A model generated the notes under the pieces. That model was not told where the DNA came from. It worked only from the letters and a program-made list of their open reading frames with translations, and ran no database searches. The position numbers and the translations under genes were made by a program. Positions 9,222 to 22,709 of a DNA stretch of 64,000 nt are shown piece after piece (position 1 is the first letter of the stretch; every line of letters starts with the position of its first letter). The DNA is from Novosphingobium sp. IK01. GTDB lineage: Bacteria; Pseudomonadota; Alphaproteobacteria; Sphingomonadales; Sphingomonadaceae. The DNA is taken from positions 2,873,001-2,937,000 of the forward strand of contig NZ_BTFW01000001.1 in assembly GCF_033242265.1 (NCBI RefSeq), in the 5' to 3' direction.

Positions 9222-10277
9222 TTACTGAGGAAGGTTCGCAGTTCCGGGCGTGACAGGTTCGGGAAAGCGCAGGATCAGCGTGCGGGCCGGTTGGTCGGTG
9301 GCCAGCGCGCCGCCGTGGGCGGCCATGATCCGCTCGACGATGCTCAGGCCCAGCCCTGCGCCCTCGCGGCTGGCATGGTCGGCGCGGGCATTGCGACGGG
9401 TGAGGCGGGCGAGCGCTTCGGCTGAGAGGCCCGGCCCCTCGTCGGCCACGCGCAGGCAGGGGCCCGGCCCTGCCGAAACCCGCACGAGGCCGCCGGGCGG
9501 GGTGACGCGCACGGCGTTTTCGACAAGGTTGCGCAAGGCGGCGGCGACGGCTTCGCGATGGCCGACGATCTGGTGCCCGGTGAGGGGGGAGGGGGCCTCC
9601 GGGCTGTCCATCAGTTCGATCTGACGCCCGGCGGCGATCACTTGCGGGGCGAGCCGCACGACGACATCCTCGGCCACGCCCGCCAGTGAAAAGGCGGTGG
9701 GGCGCTGGGGGGTATCGGCCTCGGCCTCGATCTGGGCGAGCAGCAGCAATTGTTCGACCAGCCGGTTCATCGCGGCGATCTCGTGGCGCAAGTGGTCGCG
9801 GTCGAGCGGCTGGGGATCGTCGAGATGCATGGCCATGATGGCCAGCGGGGTGCGCAATTCGTGGGCGACATCGGCGGCGAAGGCCTCGTGCCGGGCGGCG
9901 GCGGCATCGAGCCGGGCGAGCAGCTGGTTGATGGATTCGACGAAAGGCGCGACTTCGACCGGCAGTTCCCCGACCGGCAGGCGCACCCCGCGCTGGGCGG
10001 GCGCGGTGGTGATCGTGCGGGCGGTGTGGGCCAGCGGGCGCAGCGCGCGGTTGATCACCAGGCTGGTGGCCAGCAGCGTGGGCATGATCACCACCAGGAT
10101 CGGCAGCATCACATGGTCGCGCATCTCGCGCCAGGCCACGCTGGTATCGGGCCCGGTCAGGTCTTCGGGGGTGATGTCATATTCCCAGAACAGCGCGAAG
10201 ACGAGCGTGGCCACCGCAAAGACGCAGATAAACCCCAGCCCCACCGACAGGCGCAGGCGGATGGAGCCTCCCTTCAC
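9222..10277 (-). CDS. Sensor histidine kinase
   Basis: A 351-residue membrane kinase. Two membrane helices (about 9-29 and 56-76) enclose a very short periplasmic loop of roughly 27 residues. Then come a HAMP-like segment, an H-box with the phospho-His in ADVAHELRTPLA (about residue 139), an N-box (LRNLVENAVRVTPPGG) and G-boxes (VADEGPGL, GAGLGLSIV). Its start overlaps the response-regulator stop by four bases (ATGA), so the pair is coupled. The small sensor loop suggests sensing in the membrane or of a metal ion. Position directly upstream of the RND genes suggests it controls the pump, as in CzcRS-type systems. Confidence 0.92.
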   Translation of the reverse strand: MKGGSIRLRLSVGLGFICVFAVATLVFALFWEYDITPEDLTGPDTSVAWREMRDHVMLPILVVIMPTLLATSLVINRALRPLAHTARTITTAPAQRGVRLPVGELPVEVAPFVESINQLLARLDAAAARHEAFAADVAHELRTPLAIMAMHLDDPQPLDRDHLRHEIAAMNRLVEQLLLLAQIEAEADTPQRPTAFSLAGVAEDVVVRLAPQVIAAGRQIELMDSPEAPSPLTGHQIVGHREAVAAALRNLVENAVRVTPPGGLVRVSAGPGPCLRVADEGPGLSAEALARLTRRNARADHASREGAGLGLSIVERIMAAHGGALATDQPARTLILRFPEPVTPGTANLPQ

Positions 10278-10951
10278 GACTTGCGATCTTCGAGCAGGTA
10301 ACCCAGCCCGCGGATGGTGTGGAGCATGGCGCCCAGCCCCTTGTCCTCCAGCCTGCGGCGCAGGCGCGAGACAGCGGCATCGACCGCATTGGGCGAGACC
10401 GGCTCGTCGAAATTGTAGAGCGCGTTCTCGATCTGGCTGCGCCGCACGACACTGCCCGCCCCGCGCATCAGCACTTCGAGCAGGTCCGCCTCGCGCCGGG
10501 TGAGATCGACGCGGTCTCCGCTCACGCTGGCCTGCCGGGCACCGGTGTCGAAGCGCAAGGGGCCGACCTCGATCACCGGGTTGGCGCGCGGGCCCGGACG
10601 GCGCAGCAGCGCGCGCAGGCGGGCGGCGATTTCGGCCGGTTCGGCAGGCTTGACCAGATAGTCGTCGGCGCCCGCATCGAGCCCGCCGATCCGGTCGTCG
10701 AGCGCGCCGCGCGCGGTGAGCACGAGCACGGGCAGGGCAAAACCGCCCGCCCGGCGCCGCTCCAGCCAGGCCCGCCCGTCGCCATCGGGAAGCCCCAGGT
10801 CGAGCAGCAGCGAATCAAAGTCGGCACAGGCCAGCGCTGCGTCGGCGGCTTCCAGCGTGGGGGCCAGGTCGCACACGATCCCCGCGCGCGTCAGCGCCTC
10901 GCCCACCAGCCCTGCCAGCCGTTCATTGTCCTCGACGATCAGTACCCGCAT
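10274..10951 (-). CDS. OmpR/PhoB-family response regulator
   Basis: A 225-residue response regulator. The receiver domain has acidic residues near the N-terminus (VEDN), the phosphoacceptor D51 (LLLDLGLPDGDG), a Thr/Ser switch (LTA) and K101 (LVKP). The C-terminal winged helix (about 130-222) has the OmpR pattern LTRREADLLEVL and a GLGYLL wing. The start ATG at 10951 gives the standard MRVLIVEDN N-terminus. It is the first gene of the leftward unit that continues through the kinase to the metal pump, making it the likely activator. Confidence 0.93.
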   Translation of the reverse strand: MRVLIVEDNERLAGLVGEALTRAGIVCDLAPTLEAADAALACADFDSLLLDLGLPDGDGRAWLERRRAGGFALPVLVLTARGALDDRIGGLDAGADDYLVKPAEPAEIAARLRALLRRPGPRANPVIEVGPLRFDTGARQASVSGDRVDLTRREADLLEVLMRGAGSVVRRSQIENALYNFDEPVSPNAVDAAVSRLRRRLEDKGLGAMLHTIRGLGYLLEDRKS

Positions 10952-11216
10952 CGTGCCATCATAGGACGGTCTTGCGCAAAAGGCAGCAGCGCGATCGAAA
11001 GGCCATGAAAGTGCAACATTTTGATGTTGGAGAGCGCAGGAAGGGGTCGCGGACGCTCCGGCGCCGGGGCGGCGTCCGGGGATCGGCGGCCGGAAGGAGC
11101 AATCATGCGGTTTTACACCCCGGCACATGACCGATTCTTGACGATGCGCCCGCTCACCCTCTAGCGCGCGAGAGAACCTTGCAGCCGGAGTCGGTCCCGT
11201 TCGTCAGATTGCCGCC

Positions 11217-12323
11217 TTGCCCTATCGCACCATCGGTGACGGCCTTACCGCACCGATCGAAGTCCTTCTCGTCACCTCGCGCGGGACTGGCCGCTGGGTG
11301 ATCCCCAAGGGCAATTCGGGCAAGGGCGAGGCCGCGCACGCCGCTGCCGCCCGCGAGGCCGAGGAAGAGGCCGGCGTGATCGGGGCGATTTGCCCCGCCG
11401 CGCTGGGCCGGTATGAATATCGCAAGACCTTGCGCTCGGGCGCGGCGGTCATGGTCCAGGTCCAGGTCTTTCCCCTGGCCGTGACCGAGGAACTGCCGCG
11501 CTGGGCCGAGGGCGAGCAACGCACACGCCAGTGGTTTTCGCTTGCCGCCGCCGCCGAAGCGGTCGACGAGCCGGACCTTCAGGCATTGATTCGCAGCTTC
11601 AGGGCCACGGAATTCCGGGCTCTGGCGACCACCGCACCGCTGATCCGCCGTCTGGGCAGCGTGAAAGAAAGACTGGGCATGTTTCACTGGTTCCAGAACC
11701 TGTTGCCGCGCCAGGGCAACTTCTTCGAGTTGTTCGAGGCGCATGGGCAAACGCTGATCGCAGGCAGCGGGGCGCTTGCCCGCCTGCTTCAGGGCGGGCC
11801 GGGCATGGCCGACCACATCCGCGAAGTGGCCGAGCGCGAGCACGATGCCGATGCCATCACCCGCGAGGTGCTGGTGACCGTGCGCCGCACGTTCCTCACT
11901 CCGTTCGACCGCGGGGCGATCACCTCGCTGATCAGTGCGATGGACGACTCGATCGACCAGATGCACCAGACCGCGCGCGCCATTGCCCTCTACGAAGTGA
12001 CCAGCTTCGAGCAGGAAATGAGCGACATGGCCGCGATCATCGTCGATTGCGCGCGCCTGATCGCCGAGGCGCTGCCGCTGCTGCGTTCGATCCACGCCAA
12101 TGCCGCGCGCCTGCACGAGCTGACCGAGCGCCTCGTGCGTCTCGAAGGCAAGGCCGACGAGATCCACGACGCGGGCCTCACCAAGGCATTCAAGACCCAT
12201 GCCGAGGCCGCCCCGATGCGCTTCTTCATCGCCCGCGAGATCTACAGCCACCTCGAAAAGGTGGTCGACCGCTTCGAGGATGTCGCCAACGAGATCGACG
12301 GGCTGGTCATCGACCACGCTTGA
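11217..12323 (+). CDS. Nudix hydrolase fused to DUF47 (PhoU-like) phosphate-transport regulator
   Basis: One continuous 368-codon frame. Residues 1-140 form a Nudix domain with a complete Nudix box (G32, E38, R46-E47, E50-E51, G53) preceded by GRWVIPKG, resembling enzymes that cleave dinucleoside polyphosphates or diphosphoinositol phosphates. Residues 155-368 form a complete DUF47 protein, a PhoU-like four-helix family that usually accompanies and controls Pit permeases. The first usable start is TTG at 11217; ATG at 11679 begins a normal-length DUF47 protein and is preceded by a weak AAGAAAGA. Both a fusion and a separate internal product are therefore possible. It lies 39 bp upstream of the Pit gene, in the same operon. 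Confidence 0.8.
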   Translation: MPYRTIGDGLTAPIEVLLVTSRGTGRWVIPKGNSGKGEAAHAAAAREAEEEAGVIGAICPAALGRYEYRKTLRSGAAVMVQVQVFPLAVTEELPRWAEGEQRTRQWFSLAAAAEAVDEPDLQALIRSFRATEFRALATTAPLIRRLGSVKERLGMFHWFQNLLPRQGNFFELFEAHGQTLIAGSGALARLLQGGPGMADHIREVAEREHDADAITREVLVTVRRTFLTPFDRGAITSLISAMDDSIDQMHQTARAIALYEVTSFEQEMSDMAAIIVDCARLIAEALPLLRSIHANAARLHELTERLVRLEGKADEIHDAGLTKAFKTHAEAAPMRFFIAREIYSHLEKVVDRFEDVANEIDGLVIDHA

Positions 12324-12362
12324 TCGGTTGGGCCTGACCGGCTCCTGAGGGACTATTCTGTC

Positions 12363-13367
12363 ATGAACCATGTAGCCGTGGCGCTGCCCCTGATCATCGC
12401 GCTGGTGATCATGGCTCTGGCGTTCGACTTCATCAACGGGCTCCACGATTCGGCAAATTCGATTGCCACCGTGGTGTCCACGCGTCTGCTCACGCCGGTC
12501 CAGGCCGTGCTGTTCGCCGCCTTCTTCAACTTTGCCGCCTACTTCACCTTCGGCCTGAAAGTGGCCGAGACGGTGGGCAAGGGCATCATCGACAAGGACG
12601 TGATCACCCCGCAGGTGATCTTCGGCGCGCTGGTGGGGGCGATGACGTGGAACGTTATCACCTGGTGGCGCGGCATTCCTTCCTCGTCGAGCCATGCGCT
12701 GATCGGCGGCCTGCTGGGCGCGGGCACGATGCACGCCGGGACCGGGGCGATCGTGTGGAAGGGCGTCACCTCGACGACCTCGGCCATCGTGCTTTCGCCG
12801 GTGGTCGGGCTGGTCGTCTCGATGCTGCTGATGCTGCTGTCCTCGTGGATGTTCGCCAAGACTTCGGCCAAAGTCGCCGAAGGCAGCTTCAAGCGCCTGC
12901 ACCTCGTCTCGGCGGCGGCCTATTCCATCGGCCATGGCGCCAACGACGCGCAGAAGACGATGGGGATCATCTCGGTCCTGCTCTATTCGCAAGGGCTGCT
13001 GGGCGGCACGTTCCATGTGCCCGGCTGGGTCGTGCTCTCGTGCTATGTGGCGATGGGCATGGGCACGCTTTCGGGAGGCTGGAAGATCATCGAGACGATG
13101 GGCAGCCGGATCACCAAGCTGTCGCACCACCAGGGCTTCTGCGCCTCGGCGGGCGGTTCGATCATGCTGTTCGCGGCCAGTGCCTTCGGTATCCCGGTCT
13201 CGACCACGCATACCATCACCGGCTGCGTGGTGGGCGTGGGCGCGGCGCGGCGGGCTTCGGCGGTGCGCTGGAGCGTGGCCCAGCGCGTGGTCGTGGCCTG
13301 GCTGGTGACGATCCCGGCTTCGGCCTTCGTCGGCGCGCTGTTCTACGAGATCGCCAGGGTGTTCTGA
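12363..13367 (+). CDS. Pit-family inorganic phosphate permease
   Basis: A 334-residue inner-membrane protein with about ten hydrophobic helices and the two inverted PHO4-family signatures: FDFINGLHDSANSIATVVSTR near the N-terminus and SIGHGANDAQKTMGI in the middle. It is a low-affinity symporter of metal-phosphate with H+. GAGGGA before the ATG provides a ribosome site. The partner DUF47 gene lies immediately upstream and a strong terminator follows at 13426, so the two form a compact operon. Confidence 0.95.
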   Translation: MNHVAVALPLIIALVIMALAFDFINGLHDSANSIATVVSTRLLTPVQAVLFAAFFNFAAYFTFGLKVAETVGKGIIDKDVITPQVIFGALVGAMTWNVITWWRGIPSSSSHALIGGLLGAGTMHAGTGAIVWKGVTSTTSAIVLSPVVGLVVSMLLMLLSSWMFAKTSAKVAEGSFKRLHLVSAAAYSIGHGANDAQKTMGIISVLLYSQGLLGGTFHVPGWVVLSCYVAMGMGTLSGGWKIIETMGSRITKLSHHQGFCASAGGSIMLFAASAFGIPVSTTHTITGCVVGVGAARRASAVRWSVAQRVVVAWLVTIPASAFVGALFYEIARVF

Positions 13368-13425
13368 GGGCCCTGTATCAGGTGCGCCCTGTGCAAGTGA
13401 TCGACGGGGGACCCCATGTGGGCAG

Positions 13426-13453
13426 AAGGCGGGGCGAAAGCTCCGCCTTTTTC
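13426..13453 (+). terminator. Rho-independent terminator of the phosphate operon
   Basis: A 10-bp stem (AAGGCGGGGC / GCTCCGCCTT, one G-T pair) closes a GAAA tetraloop and runs into five T residues, 58 bp after the permease stop. Confidence 0.88.
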
Positions 13454-13516
13454 CGTTTGGCGGGCCTGATTTCACTCTGGCGCAAATCCACCACGGACGG
13501 GCCGGGAATGCGGGTG

Positions 13517-13544
13517 AAAAAAAAGGCCGGTCAGATGACCGGCC
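13517..13544 (-). terminator. Rho-independent terminator on the minus strand with no known gene upstream
   Basis: Read on the minus strand, GGCCGGTC-ATCT-GACCGGCC is an 8-bp perfect stem followed by eight T residues. Genes on both sides are on the plus strand, so it must end a transcript starting around 13600-13700. Confidence 0.8.
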
Positions 13545-13660
13545 CTGGAAAGTTTGGGAGAGGATGCCTGAAAGGCCCGCTCCAAATGGGTCATCGACCG
13601 AGTCGTTGCAAATGCGAAGAGCGGATTCGCAATTGTGTTTCATGCAACTGTCGGCAAAAT
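13517..13660 (-). ncRNA. Candidate small RNA, 5' end uncertain
   Basis: The minus strand between the phosphate operon and the M28 peptidase has no reading frame of its own but ends in a textbook terminator. Upstream of it lie a hairpin GCGAA-tccgctc-TTCGC (about 13615-13631), a short hairpin GCCT-ttc-AGGC, and a C/U-rich single-stranded stretch (CCTCTCCCAAACTTTCC) just before the terminator stem. That layout matches trans-acting alphaproteobacterial sRNAs that pair through CU-rich loops. No strong promoter is apparent; the 5' boundary is a guess. It could also be antisense to the start of the peptidase transcript. Confidence 0.45.
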
Positions 13661-13766
13661 TCCGGCGATCCTGTGAAAATTGCCGGTTCTCGTGTTGGAC
13701 AGCGCGCTTGGCCCTGCCTTAGAATACCCACAGATGCATCGCGCATGGAACCAGAGGAATATCAAT

Positions 13767-15464
13767 GTGAAGAAGCTTGGGCTTGGTTTACTCGTCGGCC
13801 TTGCGGCAGCCACGACGGCGCCCTGCGGGGCTCTCGCGCAGGACGCGCATGCAGGGGGCGAGGCTCTCGTACCCGTCGCGCCCGCGCAGAAGCCGGGTTT
13901 CGATCGCATCCACGAAGCCGACTTGCGCGCCGATCTCGGCTTTCTGGCGTCCGACGGGCTCGAAGGGCGCATGTCGCTCGCGCCCGGCGACGATGCCAGC
14001 GTGCAATGGATTGCAGCTGAATTCGCCAAGGCCGGTCTCGTGCCCGCCGCGCGCGATGCCGATGGCAAGCCCAGCTACCTCCAGAGCGTCCCGCTGGTCG
14101 AATATCGCCCGAACAGCGCGGCCAATGTCCTGACGCTCAAGAGCGGGAAGGGCAGCCAGAGCTGGAAGGCGCCCCATCTGCTCGGCGGCTATCGCGACGA
14201 CATCGACCTGACCGCGCCGCTCGCCTTCGCCGGCTATGGCATCACCGCGCCGGGGTTGGGCTACGACGATTACAAGGGCCTCGACGTGCGCGGCAAGATC
14301 GTGCTGGTCTTCGAGCACGAGCCGCAGGAAAACGACCCGGCCTCGCGCTTTGGCGGCACCGGCAACACCCGCTATGCGACCAACCGCGTCAAGGCGCTCA
14401 ACGCGCAGGCCCATGGCGCGCTGGCGCTCGTCGTGGTGGCCGAGCCCAACCGCAAGCACCCCTCGAACTTCGACCGCCAGCAGCGCATCGGCGGCAGCGC
14501 GCGCCGCGTGCCCGGCCTGCCGGTCCAGACGCTGGTCGACGATGAACTGCACATCCCGGTCGTCACCGTCGACGATGGCGTGGGCGCGCAGCTTCTGGCC
14601 GGCGCGGGCGCCAGCCCCAAGGCGCTCCAGGCGGCTATCGACAAGGATCTTTCGCCCCAGGGCCGCGTGGTGGCGGGTGAAAGCGTGAGCCTTCACCTCG
14701 AAAACACCGTGCGCAAGCGCGGGATCAGCTGGAACGTGGTCGGCCTGCTGCCCGGTTCCGACCCGGCGCTGAGCGCCGAGACGGTGATCGTGAGCGCCCA
14801 TCACGACCACGATGGCTCGAACGGCCCTGAAATCTGGCACGGCGCCGACGACAACGGCTCGGGCACGGTCGGCGTGGTCGAACTGGCCCGCGCCTTTACC
14901 GCCAATGGCGCGGCGGGCCTCAAGGCCCCGCGCCGCTCGATCCTGTTCAGTGTCTTCGCCGCCGAGGAACGCGGGCTGCTGGGCGCCTACTACATGGCCG
15001 CTCATCCGCTGCGTCCGCTCGCCACGACCCGCGCGATGATCAATTTCGACATGATCGGCCGCGACGAGGCGCCCAGCGAACAGACCACCGGGCTGATCGA
15101 GATTCCCGCCGACACGACCAACCGCCTGAACCTGATCGGCGCCAACTACAGCCCCGATTTCAGCCGCACGGTCCACGAGGCCAACCGCTCGGTGGGCCTC
15201 ACCCTCGACGATCGCTTCGACCACGAGAACGCGCTCAACGTGTTCTTCCGCAGCGACCAGTTCCCGTTCGTGCTGCATGACATTCCGGCGTTCTGGTTCT
15301 TCACCGGCTTCCACCCGGACTATCACCACACCACCGACACCGCCGACAAGATCGACTATGCCAAGATGACGCGCATCCTTCAGGTGTCGTACCTCTCGGC
15401 CTGGCGCTTTGCCGACGAGGCCAAGGGGCCCGCTTTCATCGCCAACCCGCCGGGTGCGAAATAA
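13767..15464 (+). CDS. M28-family zinc aminopeptidase, secreted
   Basis: A 565-residue exported metallopeptidase. GTG at 13767 is chosen because AGAGGA lies 7 nt upstream and the product starts with a classical signal peptide (MKKLGLGLLVGL, cleavage after GALA at residue 24). An upstream in-frame ATG at 13734 would bury the signal. A PA-like insert occupies the middle. Zinc ligands and catalytic residues of the M28 fold appear in order: HHDHDG (His, Asp), GADDNGSGT (bridging Asp), AEERGLLG (Glu-Glu), INFDMIGR (Asp) and HPDYHHTTDT (His). It probably releases N-terminal residues from peptides in the periplasm. Confidence 0.9.
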   Translation: MKKLGLGLLVGLAAATTAPCGALAQDAHAGGEALVPVAPAQKPGFDRIHEADLRADLGFLASDGLEGRMSLAPGDDASVQWIAAEFAKAGLVPAARDADGKPSYLQSVPLVEYRPNSAANVLTLKSGKGSQSWKAPHLLGGYRDDIDLTAPLAFAGYGITAPGLGYDDYKGLDVRGKIVLVFEHEPQENDPASRFGGTGNTRYATNRVKALNAQAHGALALVVVAEPNRKHPSNFDRQQRIGGSARRVPGLPVQTLVDDELHIPVVTVDDGVGAQLLAGAGASPKALQAAIDKDLSPQGRVVAGESVSLHLENTVRKRGISWNVVGLLPGSDPALSAETVIVSAHHDHDGSNGPEIWHGADDNGSGTVGVVELARAFTANGAAGLKAPRRSILFSVFAAEERGLLGAYYMAAHPLRPLATTRAMINFDMIGRDEAPSEQTTGLIEIPADTTNRLNLIGANYSPDFSRTVHEANRSVGLTLDDRFDHENALNVFFRSDQFPFVLHDIPAFWFFTGFHPDYHHTTDTADKIDYAKMTRILQVSYLSAWRFADEAKGPAFIANPPGAK

Positions 15465-15482
15465 GATCAGGCCTACGAAACA

Positions 15483-15531
15483 AGATCAGGGAGGGGGCGC
15501 TTGCCCCCTCCTGCATACGGTTTTCCAGAAC
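15483..15531 (+). repeat. Palindromic intergenic repeat, variant copy
   Basis: GGAGGGGGC-GCTT-GCCCCCTCC (15490-15511) is a perfect 9-bp hairpin in the 82-bp gap after the peptidase gene. It shares the GGGGGC...GCCCCC core and flanking layout with the copies at 52888, 52989 and 58426. It has no T-tract, so any terminator role would be factor-independent only in part. Confidence 0.55.
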
Positions 15532-15546
15532 AACAGGATCAGGATC

Positions 15547-16128
15547 ATGGCTGCAAAACGCATTCTTCTCCTCGCCGGTGATTTCGTCGAGGATTACGAG
15601 ATCATGGTGCCCTTCCAGATGCTCACGATGGTTGGCCACACGGTCCACGCCGTGTCGCCGGGCAAGGCGGCGGGCGACCAGATCGCCACGGCCATCCACG
15701 ATTTCGAGGGTCATCAGACCTACACCGAAAAGCGTGGCCACAATTTCACGCTCAACGCCGCCTATGCCGACGTGAAAGAGGCTGATTACGACGCCCTGCT
15801 GATCCCCGGTGGCCGCGCGCCCGAACAGCTTGGCACCGACGCCAGCGTGCTCGACCTCGTGCGCGCGTTTGCCGCAGCGGGCAAGCCGATCGCGGCGGTC
15901 TGCCACGGCCCGCAGCTTCTGGCCGCAGCCGGGGTCATCGCAGGACGCAAAATCTCGGCCTATCCGGCCTGCCGCGCCGAAGTGATCCTGGCCGGGGCCG
16001 ACTATGCGACCCTGCCGATGGACGGCGCGGTGACCGATGGCCCCTTCGTGACCGGCCCGGCCTGGCCCGCGCACCCGGCGTGGATTGCCCAGTTCCTGAC
16101 CCTGCTGGGCACCCGCATCGAACCCTGA
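15547..16128 (+). CDS. DJ-1/PfpI-family protein (type 1 glutamine amidotransferase-like)
   Basis: A 193-residue DJ-1/PfpI protein with the nucleophile elbow AVCHGPQLLAAAG (Cys119-His120) and the N-terminal acidic residues (EDYE, about 15-18) that activate it. Relatives act as proteases, chaperones or glyoxalase/deglycase enzymes that protect against reactive carbonyls. There is no signal peptide, so it is cytosolic. ATG at 15547 is the natural family start. It is probably transcribed from its own promoter or with the M28 peptidase, and a terminator follows at 16146. Confidence 0.9.
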   Translation: MAAKRILLLAGDFVEDYEIMVPFQMLTMVGHTVHAVSPGKAAGDQIATAIHDFEGHQTYTEKRGHNFTLNAAYADVKEADYDALLIPGGRAPEQLGTDASVLDLVRAFAAAGKPIAAVCHGPQLLAAAGVIAGRKISAYPACRAEVILAGADYATLPMDGAVTDGPFVTGPAWPAHPAWIAQFLTLLGTRIEP

Positions 16129-16145
16129 GAGCAGCTAAGCTTAGG

Positions 16146-16185
16146 GCCGGTGGCGTTCCGAAACGGGGCTCCACCGGCTTTCTTT
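16146..16185 (+). terminator. Rho-independent terminator after the DJ-1/PfpI gene
   Basis: GCCGGTGG (16146-16153) pairs with CCACCGGC (16171-16178) around a 17-nt loop that can itself pair CCG/CGG, followed by TTTCTTTG. Confidence 0.75.
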
Positions 16186-16277
16186 GTTGCCAGCCCCCTT
16201 GCGACGGGGTTCAGGCAGCGCACGCGTGCGCCACGATCAGCGCGTTCGCTTTGTATCGGCGATGTCGGTGTGGAAAG

Positions 16278-16297
16278 TGGTGCTGGGGACGGAACCG
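16278..16297. repeat. Left attachment site (imperfect copy of tRNA-Phe 3' end)
   Basis: tggtgc-tggggacggaa matches the CCA-proximal end of tRNA-Phe at 26798-26816 except for one missing C, in the same orientation. It marks the left junction of the island. Confidence 0.7.
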
Positions 16298-16353
16298 TGA
16301 AATTTCAATAATAACTTGATAAACAGTGATGAAGTGAGATTCGATTTTTGGTG

Positions 16354-16373
16354 TGGCCCCCAATGTGGCCCCC
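16354..16373. repeat. Left arm-type integrase repeat
   Basis: TGGCCCCC occurs twice with a 12-nt period (spacer AATG). The 20-bp unit matches 26664-26683 at 19 of 20 positions in the same orientation. Such GGCCCCC repeats near both ends are what an integrase arm-binding domain would need. Between 16298 and 16473 nothing else is recognisable. Confidence 0.7.
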
Positions 16374-16473
16374 ATTCGGATCGTGCTGACCCACTTTACC
16401 CAACAGATTTGTACGTCTCTGTATGCTGCTGAACGCCTGTAATCAGGCGTCCTGAATGCCTTTCCCGGTGGAG

Positions 16474-19620
<3,147 letters not shown>

Positions 19621-19678
19621 CTCGACCGTTCACCATGCGTGGGGGAGGGCGCGGGCCGGGTACGGCGGCGTCCGGCCA

Positions 19679-21017
19679 TCAGGTGGCCTCGCCCTTGGGC
19701 ACAACGCGCACCGCGCCGGACATCAGCCGGGGCAGGAGGTAGTCGCGGGTTTCGGCGAGGGTGCGGTTTTCTTCATCGGCGGCTGCCGCACGTGCCCACA
19801 ATGGAGTGACCAGATTATCGAATGCCTTCCACAATGGCTGATTAGGAGTGACAATTTTCATTTCCCCCAACGCCTTTCTGGAAAGTTCAGTTTGACCTGT
19901 GCTCCCTTCACCCATCGATTCAATTTCTGGTTGCAATAACCGGAGATTGATACCGAGATAATATAGTCCAATCTTGGACTGGTCAGCGCGAATAACGGTT
20001 AAATGGCTATCGGCAATCGTGATTTTATCGACATGCCATATTTGCGCGACGCGGCCAAGCGTTCCAACGCCGGTTGAGTTGACCACGATATCGCCGAATT
20101 TTAATTCGCGACCAGTGATTGATCGGGCGTTTATATCGTGTTTGCGTGCAAGGGAAAAATTAACTTTTCCATCGCGAACGCACTTCTGGTTTAACACAAT
20201 CACGCCTTCGTTCACGGTGTATTTTGGAGAAATTCCGCGTCTCAATTCTGATGTTAAATTGCCTATGGTCTCCATTTTCCACCCCACCGGCAAGCCATCA
20301 TCGCCGAAGGCGGCGGGGAAGAGGGCGGCGAGTTGTGCGGCGCGGGCGGGGTCTGGGGTCAGGCCGCCCATGATCGCTTGCCAGTCGGCCTCGCCAGCCG
20401 CCTTGCCCCCCGCGCTGCTTTGCAGTGCAATCTTGCGACGCACGGGGCCGAAATCGACAAACCAATCCCGAAAGATTGCCTGCGCCATTCCCTCCAGCGT
20501 CTCATTCATCCGCCGGTTGAGTTCGATTTTTTGATCCAGAAGCGACAGCGTTTCAGCAATGGCCTGCTGAACCTCTTTGCCGGGAATCGTTACGATCAGC
20601 TTGTTGAGATCACCTGCCGCCAAGTATGGCAGCGCACTGCCTCGGCTAATGTTGTTGAAGTCAATTCCCTCCAGCACATAGAGCAAGAATGAAGGATTGA
20701 TGTCGCCCGTTGGTACGGCGCTCATCATGTTGTTGTCGATGATCGTTTCACGCACCAGAACACGTCTGCGATTAGCTCGCAGGGCTTCACCGATCTTTGC
20801 AAAAACCACCGATCCGGACGGGTGCAAACGATACTTGGAAGCGTCGGCTTTTTGTATCCAGTTGTTCGACCGTTGAATGAACCTCTCGTTGCCAGGCAGG
20901 TTCATGTCGCTGACCTTGATGAAAGGATATTCCCCTGCCGCGATCCCCTGCTTTTCTTTTGGGAAAGCATCGCCCGCCTGAAATTTGCACAAGCCGCCAA
21001 GTGGCGTCTCGACCCAC

Positions 21018-21025
<8 letters not shown>
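19679..21025 (-). CDS. hsdS: Type I restriction system specificity subunit S
   Basis: A 448-residue HsdS with two target-recognition domains, each followed by a conserved helical spacer (for example [34 protein letters not shown] near residues 165-200 and [15 protein letters not shown] near the C-terminus). It determines the bipartite DNA sequence recognised by the methylase and nuclease. ATG at 21025 overlaps the hsdM stop by 8 bases. The second recognition domain (about 19850-20270) is visibly more AT-rich than the rest of the island, consistent with recombinational replacement of that domain. The recognition sequence cannot be inferred. Confidence 0.93.
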
Positions 21026-22613
<1,588 letters not shown>

Positions 22614-22709
22614 TGAGGAGATTCTTGCCCATTCATAGTTTGGGCCTCGGGTTAGCGCGGCATGGCCGCCTTGCCAACCAAGTCATGGATAAGGCACGAA
22701 CCTTTCAGA

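Noticed and set aside
11154..13643. 829-codon minus-strand frame across the phosphate operon
   Set aside because: Antisense to two well-recognised genes and with no recognisable domain.
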